Below, piece by piece: positions 17,616 to 26,904 of a DNA stretch of 64,000 nt (position 1 is the stretch's first letter; every line of letters begins with the position of its first letter). This stretch comes from Acidithiobacillus caldus ATCC 51756 (lineage in GTDB: Bacteria > Pseudomonadota > Gammaproteobacteria > Acidithiobacillales > Acidithiobacillaceae), in the NCBI RefSeq assembly GCF_000175575.2, contig NZ_CP005986.1, forward strand, positions 441,549-505,548. The letters are read 5' to 3'. Both the position numbers and the translations under genes were made by a program. The notes beneath the pieces were generated by a model. The model worked only from the letters and a program-made list of their open reading frames with translations. It was not told the DNA's origin and did not search any database.

Positions 17616-18800
17616 CTAAGGAAGGGGCTTCAGGCTGGCCGACTCCCGATCGTAGATATAGTGGGTGATACTGCCATCTTTGATGCGCTCCACCGCTTCG
17701 TCGATAACGAATAAGGGCACCAAAAACCATTCCTCAGGTTGTACCGGATGACCGAAGCGGTCATGGATGGTGATATCGAGGCGCGCGGGCGCGAACAGCC
17801 GGTGCATGAGGTTTTCCAGACGGGTCCGCTGGATGCCCGCGAGTTTATACGTGGCCACCACCTCGACCTTGGCAAGGAGATAGGTGGCCTCGTGTTCGGC
17901 GTTGGCGATGCGGCTTTCCACCTTGCCTCGCGTTACGCCGATCTTGTGGATGAGCTCGCGGTGGGCGGCGATATAGGGATCGCTCGACAGCGACCGCAAG
18001 ACGTAGATGGTGCCGCTTTCCACGTCATCGGCATCGAACTCCCCGTCGAGGGCGAGCTGCCCGGTTTCGGGGGAAGCCAAGCGCCGGGCGGCAGGGTCAT
18101 TGTAGAAGGCCCGCTGCAGGGAGCGCAGTAATAGATTGCTCTCCGTTCCGTTGGAGTAGATAACCCGTAGACGGCGGTCGATCTCCCCAGCAGTGGTTTT
18201 CAGAGGCTCCCCTACCTCGGCGATATAGAGGGTGAGCCCGCCCAGAACAAAAAAATCCCCGACCTCAATACCCCGGCGTCCCGCCTCTATGGGCTGGGAC
18301 TGCCGCATACCCGTTTGGATATCGGTTTGTACCCGTTCGAAGAGCGGCCGAAAGGTCTCAAAGTCCTTGCACGGTGTGCGATCCGCGATTTCCTCTGCAG
18401 CGCGTTTCTCGGCACTGGCACGTACGTGGCGGAGCACCGTGATATCGTTGGTTTCCGTTACTTCCGACAGTTCCGCGGCCAGATCCTCGATATCTGGAGT
18501 TTCCACTGCCATCCGATCCTCGGGCGTGCCCGAGAGCAAGCCCTGATGATCCAGCGGCCGCAGCAGCTCCCGGCATTCTGGCAGGGCACGCAAGCGATCC
18601 AGGCGCACGGCATAGAGGCGTTCAAAGATATCCCGATCCTCCCCATGCTGCGGCACCCGCCCGTGGGTGGTGACAAAGCGTTGGATATCCTCAAATCCAG
18701 CAATGATGCGTTCTTCTCTGGCCGTCCTTCCTGCTTTTTTCTCGGGCGGCGCGAAGTCCGCGAGTTCTGCGGCTAGATCCTCGAGTTCACTGCTCGACAT
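17616..18800 (-). CDS. GIY-YIG nuclease family protein (T5orf172/MUG113-like)
   Basis: 394 residues. The C-terminal third has the GIY-YIG layout: GTIYVLRS (263-270), IHKIGVT (284-290), Arg297, and Glu329 in [11 protein letters not shown]. The N-terminal part has a helicase-associated-like segment [36 protein letters not shown] (36-71). EDLAAEL occurs twice (7-13 and 105-111), hinting at an internal duplication. The start [10 protein letters not shown] at 18800 overlaps the helicase reading frame (its restored stop is at 18787) by 14 bp. It is probably the nuclease subunit of the operon; activity has not been shown for this arrangement as far as I know. Confidence 0.78.
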   Translation of the reverse strand: MSSSELEDLAAELADFAPPEKKAGRTAREERIIAGFEDIQRFVTTHGRVPQHGEDRDIFERLYAVRLDRLRALPECRELLRPLDHQGLLSGTPEDRMAVETPDIEDLAAELSEVTETNDITVLRHVRASAEKRAAEEIADRTPCKDFETFRPLFERVQTDIQTGMRQSQPIEAGRRGIEVGDFFVLGGLTLYIAEVGEPLKTTAGEIDRRLRVIYSNGTESNLLLRSLQRAFYNDPAARRLASPETGQLALDGEFDADDVESGTIYVLRSLSSDPYIAAHRELIHKIGVTRGKVESRIANAEHEATYLLAKVEVVATYKLAGIQRTRLENLMHRLFAPARLDITIHDRFGHPVQPEEWFLVPLFVIDEAVERIKDGSITHYIYDRESASLKPLP

Positions 18801-20837
18801 AGCGGCCCTCTGCCCTGAAGCGCATGAACGCCGTGGCACCCTCGGCCATGCGACGCTCCCAAGGATCGTGAGCCGTGAGCGCCGGCACCCGTCCCCGCTC
18901 TTTTTTGAAAAGCACAGCGCGGACGGCCAGTTCCTTCGCTTCCTCCGGCGTCAAGCTCGTGCGTTTCGCCGTAATGGCCGCCGCTACCTGCTTCAGACTC
19001 TCCTCACTCATGGCCTTGGCAAGAATGGCATAGGCCTCCCCGAAGGGATTGATGCGATCGATGAGGTCGATGTCCAGCTCCCGTACGTCCATGGTAAAGC
19101 GGCGGACTCCGTGAAGTAGGGCGGTGTTGGCGTTTTCCTTTGCTCACTCTCGTTGGTGATCCGCTTGGCCTGCTGAGTCAGGTTCAATGCGGCAATGGCG
19201 TGCTGACGCACTGCCTCTTGATTTTGGGTGTCGAGTTCGGGGTATTTTTCCTTGATGATCCTGCCCAAACGCAGCTGGGTCAGTTCTTCCGGTACCAGGT
19301 CTTCATCAAAGAGCCCGCGCTCGATGCTGGGCTTGTCCTGCACAAAGGCAGCGATTACCTCGTTCAGATCCTCCCGGCAGATACGCGCCGCCTCCGGGCT
19401 CTTGGGCTCGGCCAGGCCCTTGATCTCGATCTGGTAGGTTCCCGTCTGTTCGTTGACTCCGACATTGCAGCGATCGGGAAGGTAGCCACCCTCGCCATAG
19501 TCAAAGCCCGGTGTTGGGCCATTGTCGGGGTGCTTGGCCTTGAACTCTAAGCGTGGGGCCAGGACCTGTTCCATCAGGAGGCTCGCGGCGATGGCCTTCA
19601 GGGTATCGTTGACGGCCTCGGTGACGGCGGCTTCTGCCGCATCCGGCTCAGCAATGAGGTTGGTGAAACGCGCCCGGGTCTTGCCCGGCGCGTCGCGGGT
19701 GGCGCGGCCAATGATCTGCACGATCTCGGTAAGACTTGCCCGGTAGCCTACGGTCAGAGCGTGTTCGCACCAGATCCAGTCGAAACCCTCCTTGGCCATC
19801 CCCAGCGCGATGATGATATCCACGTGGTCGCGATGGTGTTTCTGCGCCGGATCTTTGAGTGCGGCGGCGACCCGGTCGCGTTTGCTGGCATCGTCGTCCA
19901 CCAGATCGGCAATCCGTAAAATCCGCCCATCTGGGCGTCGGACCAGCTGGAAGCCCGTTGCGGGATCGACGCCTTGCCATTGCCCCAGGGCCTCGATGAT
20001 GTGCTCCACCTCGCGCATCTTGTCCTTGGTGCTCTCGCGGGAGTTGACGTTGGGAATGTGCAGGATGGTTTTTTCGTTGGGGTCGAGCACCTGGAGGATC
20101 TCTTCGACGTAGGCTCCACTGTAAAAGTAGTAGCCGATGTCGAGCTGCTTCAGGTAGACGTAGCCGTTCAGTTGCTCATAATAGGTGTAGGTAACGGACT
20201 CGAACTTGGCCTCGTCGATGGGTGCCAGAACGGACTCGGCGTCGCCCCGAAAGTAGGAACCAGTCATGGCGACGATGTGCGCCTTGCCCCGCTCGATGAG
20301 TGCGCCCAAATGGGTGCCGAGCTTGTTGTCGGGATTGGCGGAAACGTGGTGAAACTCATCGATGGCGATGAGACGGTCATCGAAGGCCTCGATCCCGTAG
20401 GCATCGACGGCAAAACGGAAAGTCGCGTGGGTGCAGACCAACACCCGATCCCCACTCTCCAAGAAGGCGCCAACGGCTTTGACCTTCCCGCCATTGTCGT
20501 TACCCGGCGCATTGCAGAGGTTCCATCTGGGTTCCACCCGCCAGTCCGCCCAAAAGCCGTGCTGAGACAGCGGTTCGTCATGGAAGCTCGCACCAATGGC
20601 CTTTTCCGGGACGACGACGATGGCCTGTTTGAGGCCCTGGTTCATGAGTTTGTCGAGGGCGATGAACATGAGCGCTCGGCTCTTGCCCGAGGCCGGTGGC
20701 GACTTGATGAGGAGATACTGCTCACCGCGCTTTTCATAGGCTCGCTCCTGCATGGGGCGCATCCCCAAGGCATTGGCCTTGGTGGAGCTGCCGTTTTGCG
20801 CGTAGGTAACGGAAACGGAAGGGACGCTTTGGGTCAT
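18787..20837 (-). pseudogene. DEAD/DEAH-type helicase with 3' frameshift
   Basis: SF2 helicase/translocase. Walker A is SPPASGKS (46-53), followed by IDEFHHV (159-165), VAMTGSYFRG, and motif VI QIIGRATR (374-381). The frame runs to a stop at 19008, but its last 40 or so residues (TPTPPYFTESAALPW...) look out of frame. From about 19135 the neighbouring frame reads KENANTALLHGVRRFTMDVRELDIDLIDRINPFGEAY and ends at 18787, overlapping the GIY-YIG start as an operon gene should. A one-base change near 19125-19145 therefore replaces the C-terminal 110 or so residues. ATG at 20837 is preferred over TTG at 20849. Both ATPase domains are intact. Confidence 0.75.
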
Positions 20838-20845
20838 GCTGCGCT

Positions 20846-21244
20846 TCAATCCTTCGGACCAGTCTTGGCCAAGAATGTCACATGGGGTAGCCCCTGAAAA
20901 TGCGCATCGCAGGTCAGCAGGGTCGCGCCGTGGTGGCGTGCCGTGGCGTAGACGATGGCGTCGGCAGTGGCCAGTTTGTATTCCCGGTGCATCTCAACGG
21001 CCAGGAGTGCGATGCGCGTATCCAGGGGCACGACGACGCACTTTTGCGAAAAGGCGATCACCTGATCGGCCTTATCCTCCCCCACCTCGCGCAGCAACCA
21101 CTTGGAGAGCTCGAATTGCACCAGGGTCGGCACGATCCAGCGCGACTTGTCCGGAAAGTGCTCAGCCACTTGTGCACCCAGCGTGGTACCGGCCAACCAC
21201 TCCACCCAGGCCGAGGTGTCCACCACACAGGGCGTAGCGGTCAT
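20846..21244 (-). CDS. PIN-domain toxin (VapC-like)
   Basis: 132-residue PIN-fold ribonuclease. Acidic residues expected for Mg binding are visible: Asp in VVDTSAWVEWL (residue 9), Glu in PTLVQFELSKW (about 45), Asp in TADAIVYATA (about 94) and Asp in LLTCDAHF (about 111). It overlaps the AbrB-type antitoxin gene upstream as TGATG and lies 8 bp before the preferred helicase start (or overlaps the TTG alternative). It is therefore physically part of the methyltransferase-helicase operon. Probable target is RNA, as in VapC toxins; the specific RNA is unknown. Confidence 0.85.
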   Translation of the reverse strand: MTATPCVVDTSAWVEWLAGTTLGAQVAEHFPDKSRWIVPTLVQFELSKWLLREVGEDKADQVIAFSQKCVVVPLDTRIALLAVEMHREYKLATADAIVYATARHHGATLLTCDAHFQGLPHVTFLAKTGPKD

Positions 21245-21456
21245 CAGACTCGATCCGTCCGGTCACGCAGCGCCTCAGTACGTGCCCCTTTTGCGATGCC
21301 AGCGAGCTCCGCCGCCTCGGGCACGGGCATCACCAGCACACCCTTGCCCTTGGGAATGAAAACGAACTCTTGCCCGGCCTGCCAGTGCTGCTCTTCGCGC
21401 ACCGCCTTGGGGATGGAGATCTGGTATTTGCTGGATAAGGTCGCCGTTGCCGTCAT
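21244..21456 (-). CDS. AbrB/MazE-type antitoxin (VapB-like)
   Basis: 70 residues with a SpoVT/AbrB swapped-hairpin DNA-binding domain at the N-terminus (ATLSSKYQISIPKAVREEQHWQAGQEFVFIPKGKGVLVMPV). A short C-terminal tail (AKGARTEALRDRTDRV) would wrap the PIN toxin. The ATG at 21456 has GGAG 11-14 nt upstream. It sits 72 bp downstream of the methyltransferase stop codon and overlaps the toxin gene by one base. Such antitoxins usually repress their own promoter, so this gap may hold an internal promoter. Confidence 0.85.
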   Translation of the reverse strand: MTATATLSSKYQISIPKAVREEQHWQAGQEFVFIPKGKGVLVMPVPEAAELAGIAKGARTEALRDRTDRV

Positions 21457-21528
21457 GGATCCTACTCCGTAAAAATCGATCAGCTGAAAGTAAGAATAGT
21501 CGATTCTGCCGTGACCTGCCAAAGCTCC

Positions 21529-24321
21529 TCAATGGTCCCTTACCTTCCTCCCGCGCTTACCCTTTACCGGCGTCGCCGCAGCGGTCATCTTGGTGTAGAG
21601 GTCGAAGAGCTTTTCCAGCCGCTCGGTGTCGTTCTTGAAGCGGCGGCCGATGTAGATGCGCTCCAGCACCTCGTCGTTGTGCTCGTGGGCGGCGCGCAGG
21701 TCGTCCGGCATGTTTGCGGGGTCGTAGAGCTCGGCGATGGTCGCCGGGAAATGATGCTCCCGCGCCAGCAGGATGTCCTCGGCGCAGCGGGTGAGATCGG
21801 CCTTGTTTTTCTCGGTCAGCGTCGGCACCGGGAAGGTATTCCAGCCAAGGGTGTTGGAGTAGGAAAAATCGGTTCGCATCCGGACACACACCGTGCCAAT
21901 CCAGACCCAGTGTAGGCGCGAGGCAATGAGCGCCATGTTCCAGAGCGGGGTATCGTAAAGAGCAAAGTTCCGGTCTCCGATGATGGTTTGTCCATCCTCT
22001 AGGCCGACGGGCAAATATTCGCGGTTTTCCGAACTTACACGGGCTACGACCAAGGAGTAATTCTTAGCAATCGACTGAATTTGGCGAAAGCGATGCGGGA
22101 AAGCAGCAGCAGGGCGCGTTTCTTCCGCCTTGCTTTCCGCACGCATCCTTGCGACCGCCTCAATGCGACGTTTCAGCTCGGGAATCTTTTCAGCATCGCC
22201 TCGCTCTGCATTTTCGATCCATATGCAATATCGTTGTTCCCCACGGATGAGCTCCTGAGCACCAAGAAATCGTTTGATGAAAAGATCCGCCTCCGGAAAT
22301 TCCCGCAAAACGGTATCCCGCTCATGAGGGGTCAGAAAGAGATTACCGCCGTCTGTTGGTTTGTTGCCCCATTCCATCAGGCCGCGTCCATCTGTCGGCC
22401 TCGGTATTGGCGAGACGATGACATCCCATCCTGGAACCAGGTAGGCGTTGATGAACTCGACCTGTTTCTCAATCGTCGAACCATCATCGGCCACTGAAAA
22501 CAGCCTCCGTGATTTGGCTGGGTGATTGCAAATAGCCACGATAATTACCGTAACACCCGCATTATGGCTGGCGAGATTCGCCCACTTGAACGAGGTGTGG
22601 GCAAACGCAATCTGATTGCCCGTGGCAAATATCAGCGGCCACAGAATCGGCACTTGCTGACCTTGGCAAATAGAGTTGGTGGACACGAACGCGGCAGTGG
22701 TTGGTGTGTGTGTGCCGTAATCAGCGGCTTTCATGAACCAGCCGGCTACGTAATCCAGCGATTTCCAGGTTTTGCAGCGGTTGCCAAAAATCGCTTTGAG
22801 GTCGTCTTTTTGCTCGGCGGATTGCCAAGTACTGCCCAGATAAGGCGGGTTGCCACAGATGTACGTCTCACCGCCTTCGTTCTCGAAGTCGATCTCTGCC
22901 TGATCGAGCGGAGAACCGAACAAGTCGTCGGCCTGCACTTTCACGCCGGTGCCGGTTGGTGGGCAAATGCTCAACCAGTCGATTCGCAGCGCATTGCCGC
23001 AGGTAATCCAGTTCTCTTGGCGCAGGGGGAGAAATTCGGCTAGAGCCAGCTTCGGCCCCCGGTGCAGCACGTCGCATTGATACTCGGCAATGACCAGCGC
23101 CAGGCGGGCTATCTCTGCCGGAAAGTCACGCAGCTCTATGCCCCGGAAGTTCGTCAGGGGAATATCCGAGCGGCGATCTGATTCTCCCCGTCGTTGGTTG
23201 ATCTCCGCCTCGATGGCGCGCATTTCTTTGTAGGCAATCACCAGGAAATTGCCGGAACCACAGGCAGGGTCAAACACCCGGATCCTTGCCATGCGCTTGC
23301 GCAGATTGAGCAACAGGCGGGGGTTGTCTCCCGCCTAGACAAGTTTCGTCCGCAGGTCATCCAGGAAAAGCGGATTCAATACCTTGAGGATATTGGGAAC
23401 ACTGGTGTAGTGCATCCCCAGCTCGCCCCTTTCCTCGTCTTCGGCGATGGCCTGGATCATGGAACCGAAGATATCGGGGTTGATCTTGGTCCAGTCCAAA
23501 CCACCGACGTGCAGGAGATAGGATCGGTCGATCTTGCTGAACCTCGGCACATCCAAACTGCCCGAGAATAAACCGCCATTGACGTAGGGAAAGTCGCGAC
23601 TGGCAGCCCAGCGTGGAATATTGGCTGTAGCCCGGTGATCGATAGGGGTGTTCATGGACAGAAACAGTTCGCCGATCACCTCATGGACATTGGCGGCGTC
23701 TTGGGTACTCATCTGCTGAATCGTCTCAGTAAACCGGCCTTGGCCACCAAAGATACCCGTATCCTCGGCAAAGAAGCAGAAGATCAATCGTGCCATGAAA
23801 TGGTTCATGTCGTGGCGGCGCTCTGCCACCGCCCACTCGGGATTGTCCTTGAGTAGCTCCACATAGAGCCGATTCAGGCGCTTGGTGGCGCCGATGTCGA
23901 AGGCGTTCTCGCTGATCTGGCGGACGGTGCTGATGCCGGCCAGTGGCAGGAAGAAACCAAAATGGACCGGGAGGTCCGTGTAGGAGCAGGCGATGGTCTC
24001 GCCGCTCATGAGGTCTTCTGCTTCGATGTCCACGCCATCCGTGGCAAGGATGAACTTGGCCTTGGCCCTGGCCGTAGCAGGGCTCGCTCGTAGGGCCGTC
24101 ATTGCCGACGGGATTTGTCCATCTGCGCATGTAAGGATGTGGATATTGTTGATCTGGAGCACACCGCCCAGGTCGGATTTGTTGGTCGCGCCACTGCGCA
24201 GGCGCTGGATAGTCGTGGTTTTGTTGCCGAAGGCTTCCAGAAACGCATAAGGAAACTCGGCCGGGTCAAAAGGCTGCCCGGCTAGGTCAGTAATGGCTTG
24301 TTCGATTTCTACAGCATTCAT
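21529..24321 (-). pseudogene. MmeI/YeeA-like class I DNA methyltransferase split by an in-frame TAG
   Basis: 931 codons in one frame with one amber codon at 23337-23335. The N-terminal part (328 residues) has the MmeI-type region and helical spacer (DMNHFMARLIFCFFAEDTGIFG) and ends MHYTSVPNILKVLNPLFLDDLRTKLV. After TAG the frame continues AGDNPRLLLNLRKRMARIRVFDPACGSGNFL, with SAM motif I at about 350-359 and the N6-adenine catalytic NPPY at about 491-494. A target-recognition and helical C-terminus (about 740-931) follows. A single GAG-to-TAG change would explain it. First gene of the operon. Without readthrough, no methylase core is made unless translation restarts internally. Confidence 0.82.
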
Positions 24322-24820
24322 TCGACTGCAACACCGTTTCCTGCCGGGACGTTGTGGGTAGGGTGAGTATCGAATTTTCGGCAGAGAGCGAGGCCGTTGC
24401 GATCAGAATTTCCGTACCCGGGGCAGTTGGCCGGACCAAAGCACCGCCAAGACTTTGGGCGGATCAGTGTGGAGCTGGAATGCACTTTGGACGGTGCCGG
24501 GATGCAAGCGGAATTCACTGAGGGATGGGGCATGGATAGATGACTCCAGCTCGGCCACTTGATACCGCAGTGCATGGTTTGTCTTTTTTCCCTCCACCAT
24601 TTGAGAGCTGACATTGTGGCCGAAAAGGCTGCCACCGGAAAGTCTGCTAGCCTGACAGGGTATTCACGACGGTGTTTGTGGTCATGAGGAAAGTTCCCTC
24701 TGTCGAAAGTCTGGTGGACCCCGAAAGGCCGGACGTCTAGTCGACTCGCACCGATGTAGATGTCCAGTAGGGTGCCCCACAGGCGTGCTAAAGGGTCCTT
24801 GTTGTCCACAGCAACGCACA
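24322..24820. other. Region between the methyltransferase and VapC genes
   Basis: About 500 bp with no recognisable complete gene. It should contain the promoter of the methyltransferase operon. One 65-codon minus-strand frame (24403-24600) has ordinary protein-like composition and is listed separately; a longer overlapping frame over 24318-24821 looks like noise. Confidence 0.4.
24403..24600 (-). CDS. Unrecognised 65-residue ORF, possibly a gene remnant
   Basis: Begins MVEGKKTNHALRYQVAELESS and ends VLAVLWSGQLPRVRKF, with balanced composition and no low-complexity sequence. The same frame stays open for about 22 codons before the ATG (SGGSLFGHNVSSQ), and no ribosome-binding site is seen. 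It may be the tail of a larger gene that was truncated when the island was assembled. No family recognised. Confidence 0.25.
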   Translation of the reverse strand: MVEGKKTNHALRYQVAELESSIHAPSLSEFRLHPGTVQSAFQLHTDPPKVLAVLWSGQLPRVRKF

Positions 24821-25249
24821 TTAGCCTTTACCGATGGAGGTGCTGATGCCTACCTTACTGGTCGCCTCCGCCAGGTCAGCATCGAGAGTTGCCAGTGGCA
24901 GCCCTTCGCGGAGGGCCAATTCCAGGTAGGCAGCATCGTAAACAGACAATCGGTGGCGGCGGGCTAGGTTAAGGGTATCCCCCGTGGCCTGCTTAGCGGT
25001 CGCTGAGTCTACCACGATGTTGAGTTGGCCCAGCAGAGCTAGATAACGCTGTGAATCCGCCTCGGTAAGTTGACCTTTCCCCTCCAGCTTGCAGATGACA
25101 TTGCCCACCTCGAGAAAGAACAGGGAAGGCACCACGGAACGCCCCTCTTTCAGTTGCTCCAGAACGCCCTGGGCGTAGGGCACGCCAGCAGGCTGGGTAC
25201 TCGGGATCAGCCAGAGAAGAGCGACGGAGGCATCCAGAACAAAGTTCAT
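24821..25249 (-). CDS. vapC: VapC-type PIN toxin
   Basis: 142-residue PIN-domain ribonuclease. Catalytic acids are visible: Asp in FVLDASVALLWL (6), Glu in PSLFFLEVGNVI (about 47), Asp in LSVYDAAYLELAL (about 104) and Asp in LATLDADLA (about 122). The start overlaps the Phd-type antitoxin stop by 4 bp (ATGA), typical of toxin-antitoxin pairs. This is the second PIN toxin in the island and is independent of the operon-embedded pair. The most similar arrangement is phd-vapC; the target RNA is unknown. Confidence 0.88.
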   Translation of the reverse strand: MNFVLDASVALLWLIPSTQPAGVPYAQGVLEQLKEGRSVVPSLFFLEVGNVICKLEGKGQLTEADSQRYLALLGQLNIVVDSATAKQATGDTLNLARRHRLSVYDAAYLELALREGLPLATLDADLAEATSKVGISTSIGKG

Positions 25250-25491
25250 GCTCGCCCCTCGTCCCTGAGCGCACGGATATCGACCGTTGCTTTGGAGGGG
25301 CGCGACGCCATGAAAGACAACATTTCTTCTGCGGCCCTACTAAAGACGGCCTGATGGCACGTTTCTGCCGGAACCAGCTCGGCTATTGGCTCTCCTCGCA
25401 GAGTAATCGTGTAGCGCTTGCCAGTTTGTATACCCCGCAGCAACTCGGGTAGCTTTGTCTTCGCCTCATAGGATCCAACCTCGATATTCAT
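25246..25491 (-). CDS. Phd/YefM-type antitoxin
   Basis: 81 residues with the Phd N-terminal DNA-binding fold: MNIEVGSYEAKTKLPELLRGIQTGKRYTITLRGEPIAELVP, followed by an extended C-terminus that would block the toxin. It partners the overlapping VapC gene. A pair of 8-bp direct repeats lies 24-43 bp upstream of the start and could be the autoregulatory operator. Confidence 0.88.
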   Translation of the reverse strand: MNIEVGSYEAKTKLPELLRGIQTGKRYTITLRGEPIAELVPAETCHQAVFSRAAEEMLSFMASRPSKATVDIRALRDEGRA

Positions 25492-25514
25492 CGCGCACTC
25501 CTCAGCCTAGTCGC

Positions 25515-25534
25515 TACAGACTAGCATACAGACT
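25515..25534 (-). promoter_or_regulatory. Candidate Phd operator (tandem TACAGACT)
   Basis: TACAGACT occurs at 25515-25522 and again at 25527-25534, a 12-bp period, just upstream of the antitoxin gene. CTAG tetramers flank the pair on both sides (25507-25510 and 25537-25541). Phd-type antitoxins usually bind short repeats or palindromes overlapping their promoter. Confidence 0.4.
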
Positions 25535-25637
25535 GGACTAGTTTATTCAAGGGGCCTACGAAACCGAAGCCTTCTCCGGAGCAGGACTGAATCCCCCCGG
25601 TTTTCGTGGAGGCTCTGGAGTGTGAAAAAATGGAGCC

Positions 25638-25970
25638 ATGGATACCATGAAATCGAGTCAAAAGGTTCCGCGGGAAGTACAGTCTCGCGCAGTGCGATTG
25701 GTGGAGGAGCATCGAGAGGAGTATCCCTCCCTTGCGGCTGCGCTGCAGTCGATTGCGCCGAAGATTGGTTGCACCCCCAAGACGTTGCGGGTGTGGGTGA
25801 ATCAAGCCGCAGTAGAGGCCGGCAGCCGGCCCGGGATGCCAGCGTCGGAACGACAGCGCATCCAGGAACTGGAGCGGGAGGTCAAGGCGCTGCGGCGAGC
25901 CAATGAGATCCTGAAGCTGGCCAGCGCGTTTTTTGCCCAGGCGGAGCTCGACCGCCGATGCAAGCGCTGA
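25638..25970 (+). CDS. IS3-family OrfA (helix-turn-helix)
   Basis: 110 residues: a helix-turn-helix domain ([48 protein letters not shown]) followed by a leucine-zipper helix ([29 protein letters not shown]). It overlaps orfB in the -1 frame. A T6G run in the codons TTT TTT GCC (25928-25936) lies in the overlap and is a plausible slippery site for the OrfAB fusion. Confidence 0.88.
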   Translation: MDTMKSSQKVPREVQSRAVRLVEEHREEYPSLAAALQSIAPKIGCTPKTLRVWVNQAAVEAGSRPGMPASERQRIQELEREVKALRRANEILKLASAFFAQAELDRRCKR

Positions 25971-26865
25971 GGAGTTTTGTCGACCAACACCGCCGGTCCT
26001 ATGGGGTCGAGCCTATCTGCCGGGTCTTGCAGATAGCTCCATCGGGATACCGCCGCGCCGTGGCGTGCCAGAAACATCCCGAATGGAGAAGCCGGCGAGC
26101 CAGGCGAGATGAGGAGCTCTTATCCGCTATCCGCTCGGTCTGGGAAGGGAGCCGGCGGGTCTATGGAGCCGTCAAGGTTTGGCACAAACTGCGCAAGGAG
26201 GCACGGTGGCACGCTGTACCGTCGAGCGCCTGATGCGCTCTCAAGGTTGGCAGGGGGTCCGACGCGGCAAGCGGCAAAAGACGACGATTGCTGACCAACA
26301 GCAGCCCTGTCCGCAGGATTTGGTGCAGCGAGATTTTCGTGCCGAGCGGCCCAACCAGCTCTGGGTGGCAGACTTCACCTATGTGTCGACCTGGGAAGGG
26401 TGGACCTACGTGGCCTTCATCATTGATGTTTTCTCCCGCAGGATCGTCGGTTGGCAAACCAGCACCACCATGCACACGGACTTTGTTCTGGATGCTCTGG
26501 AGCAGGCCATCCACTCCCGGCGCCCCGGCCAAGGACTCACGCACCATTCTGACCGAGGCTCACAGTACCTTAGCATTCGCTATTCGGAGCGGTTAGAAGA
26601 AGCGGGTATTGCGGCTTCCGTGGGCAGCAAGGGGGACTCCTACGACAACGCCTTGGCCGAGACCGTCAATGGTCTCTACAAAGCCGAAGTCATCCATCAC
26701 CGCGGTCCCTGGAAGAACCGGACATCTGTGGAGTGGGCCACCTTGGAATGGGTCCACTGGTACAACACGGATCGGTTGTATGGACCCTTGGGATACATCA
26801 GCCCAGCAGAAGCAGAGGAGAACTACTATGCTCAGTTGAAACTGTCCACCTCAAAAGCAGCATGA
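25958..26865 (+). pseudogene. IS3-family OrfB transposase, one-base deletion
   Basis: The N-terminal part (25958-26233) reads [35 protein letters not shown]... RVYGAVKVWHKLRKEA and then goes out of frame. The rest (from about 26200) continues in another frame as GGTVARCTVERLMRSQGWQGVRRGK and contains the full DDE core: WVADFTYV, THHSDRGSQY, and NALAETVNGLYKAEVI. One missing G in the GGAGG run near 26198-26202 accounts for the break. The element is unlikely to transpose by itself. Confidence 0.85.
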
Positions 26866-26904
26866 GGAACGAATAAAGCCCTCCACAAAACTCGGGGGGA
26901 TTCA

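Larger units (their letters stand above)
25588..26904 (+). mobile_element. IS3-family insertion sequence, frameshifted
   Basis: 1,317 bp. Terminal inverted repeats start TGAATCCCCCCG and continue through GTTTT-C/T-GTGGAGG (left 25588-25612; right 26879-26904 read inward), with TGA/TCA ends typical of IS3. I see no target-site duplication: the flanks are GAC on the left and GGG on the right. orfA is intact and orfB carries a frameshift. Confidence 0.8.

Noticed and set aside
18787-19092. Separate 101-residue gene between helicase and GIY-YIG genes
   Set aside because: Its frame continues upstream as natural-looking sequence joining the helicase, so it is better explained as the frameshifted helicase C-terminus.
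24318-24821. 167-codon minus-strand frame
   Set aside because: Low-complexity Ser/Pro/Trp-rich translation with no ribosome-binding site; overlaps the more protein-like 65-codon frame and the methyltransferase start.
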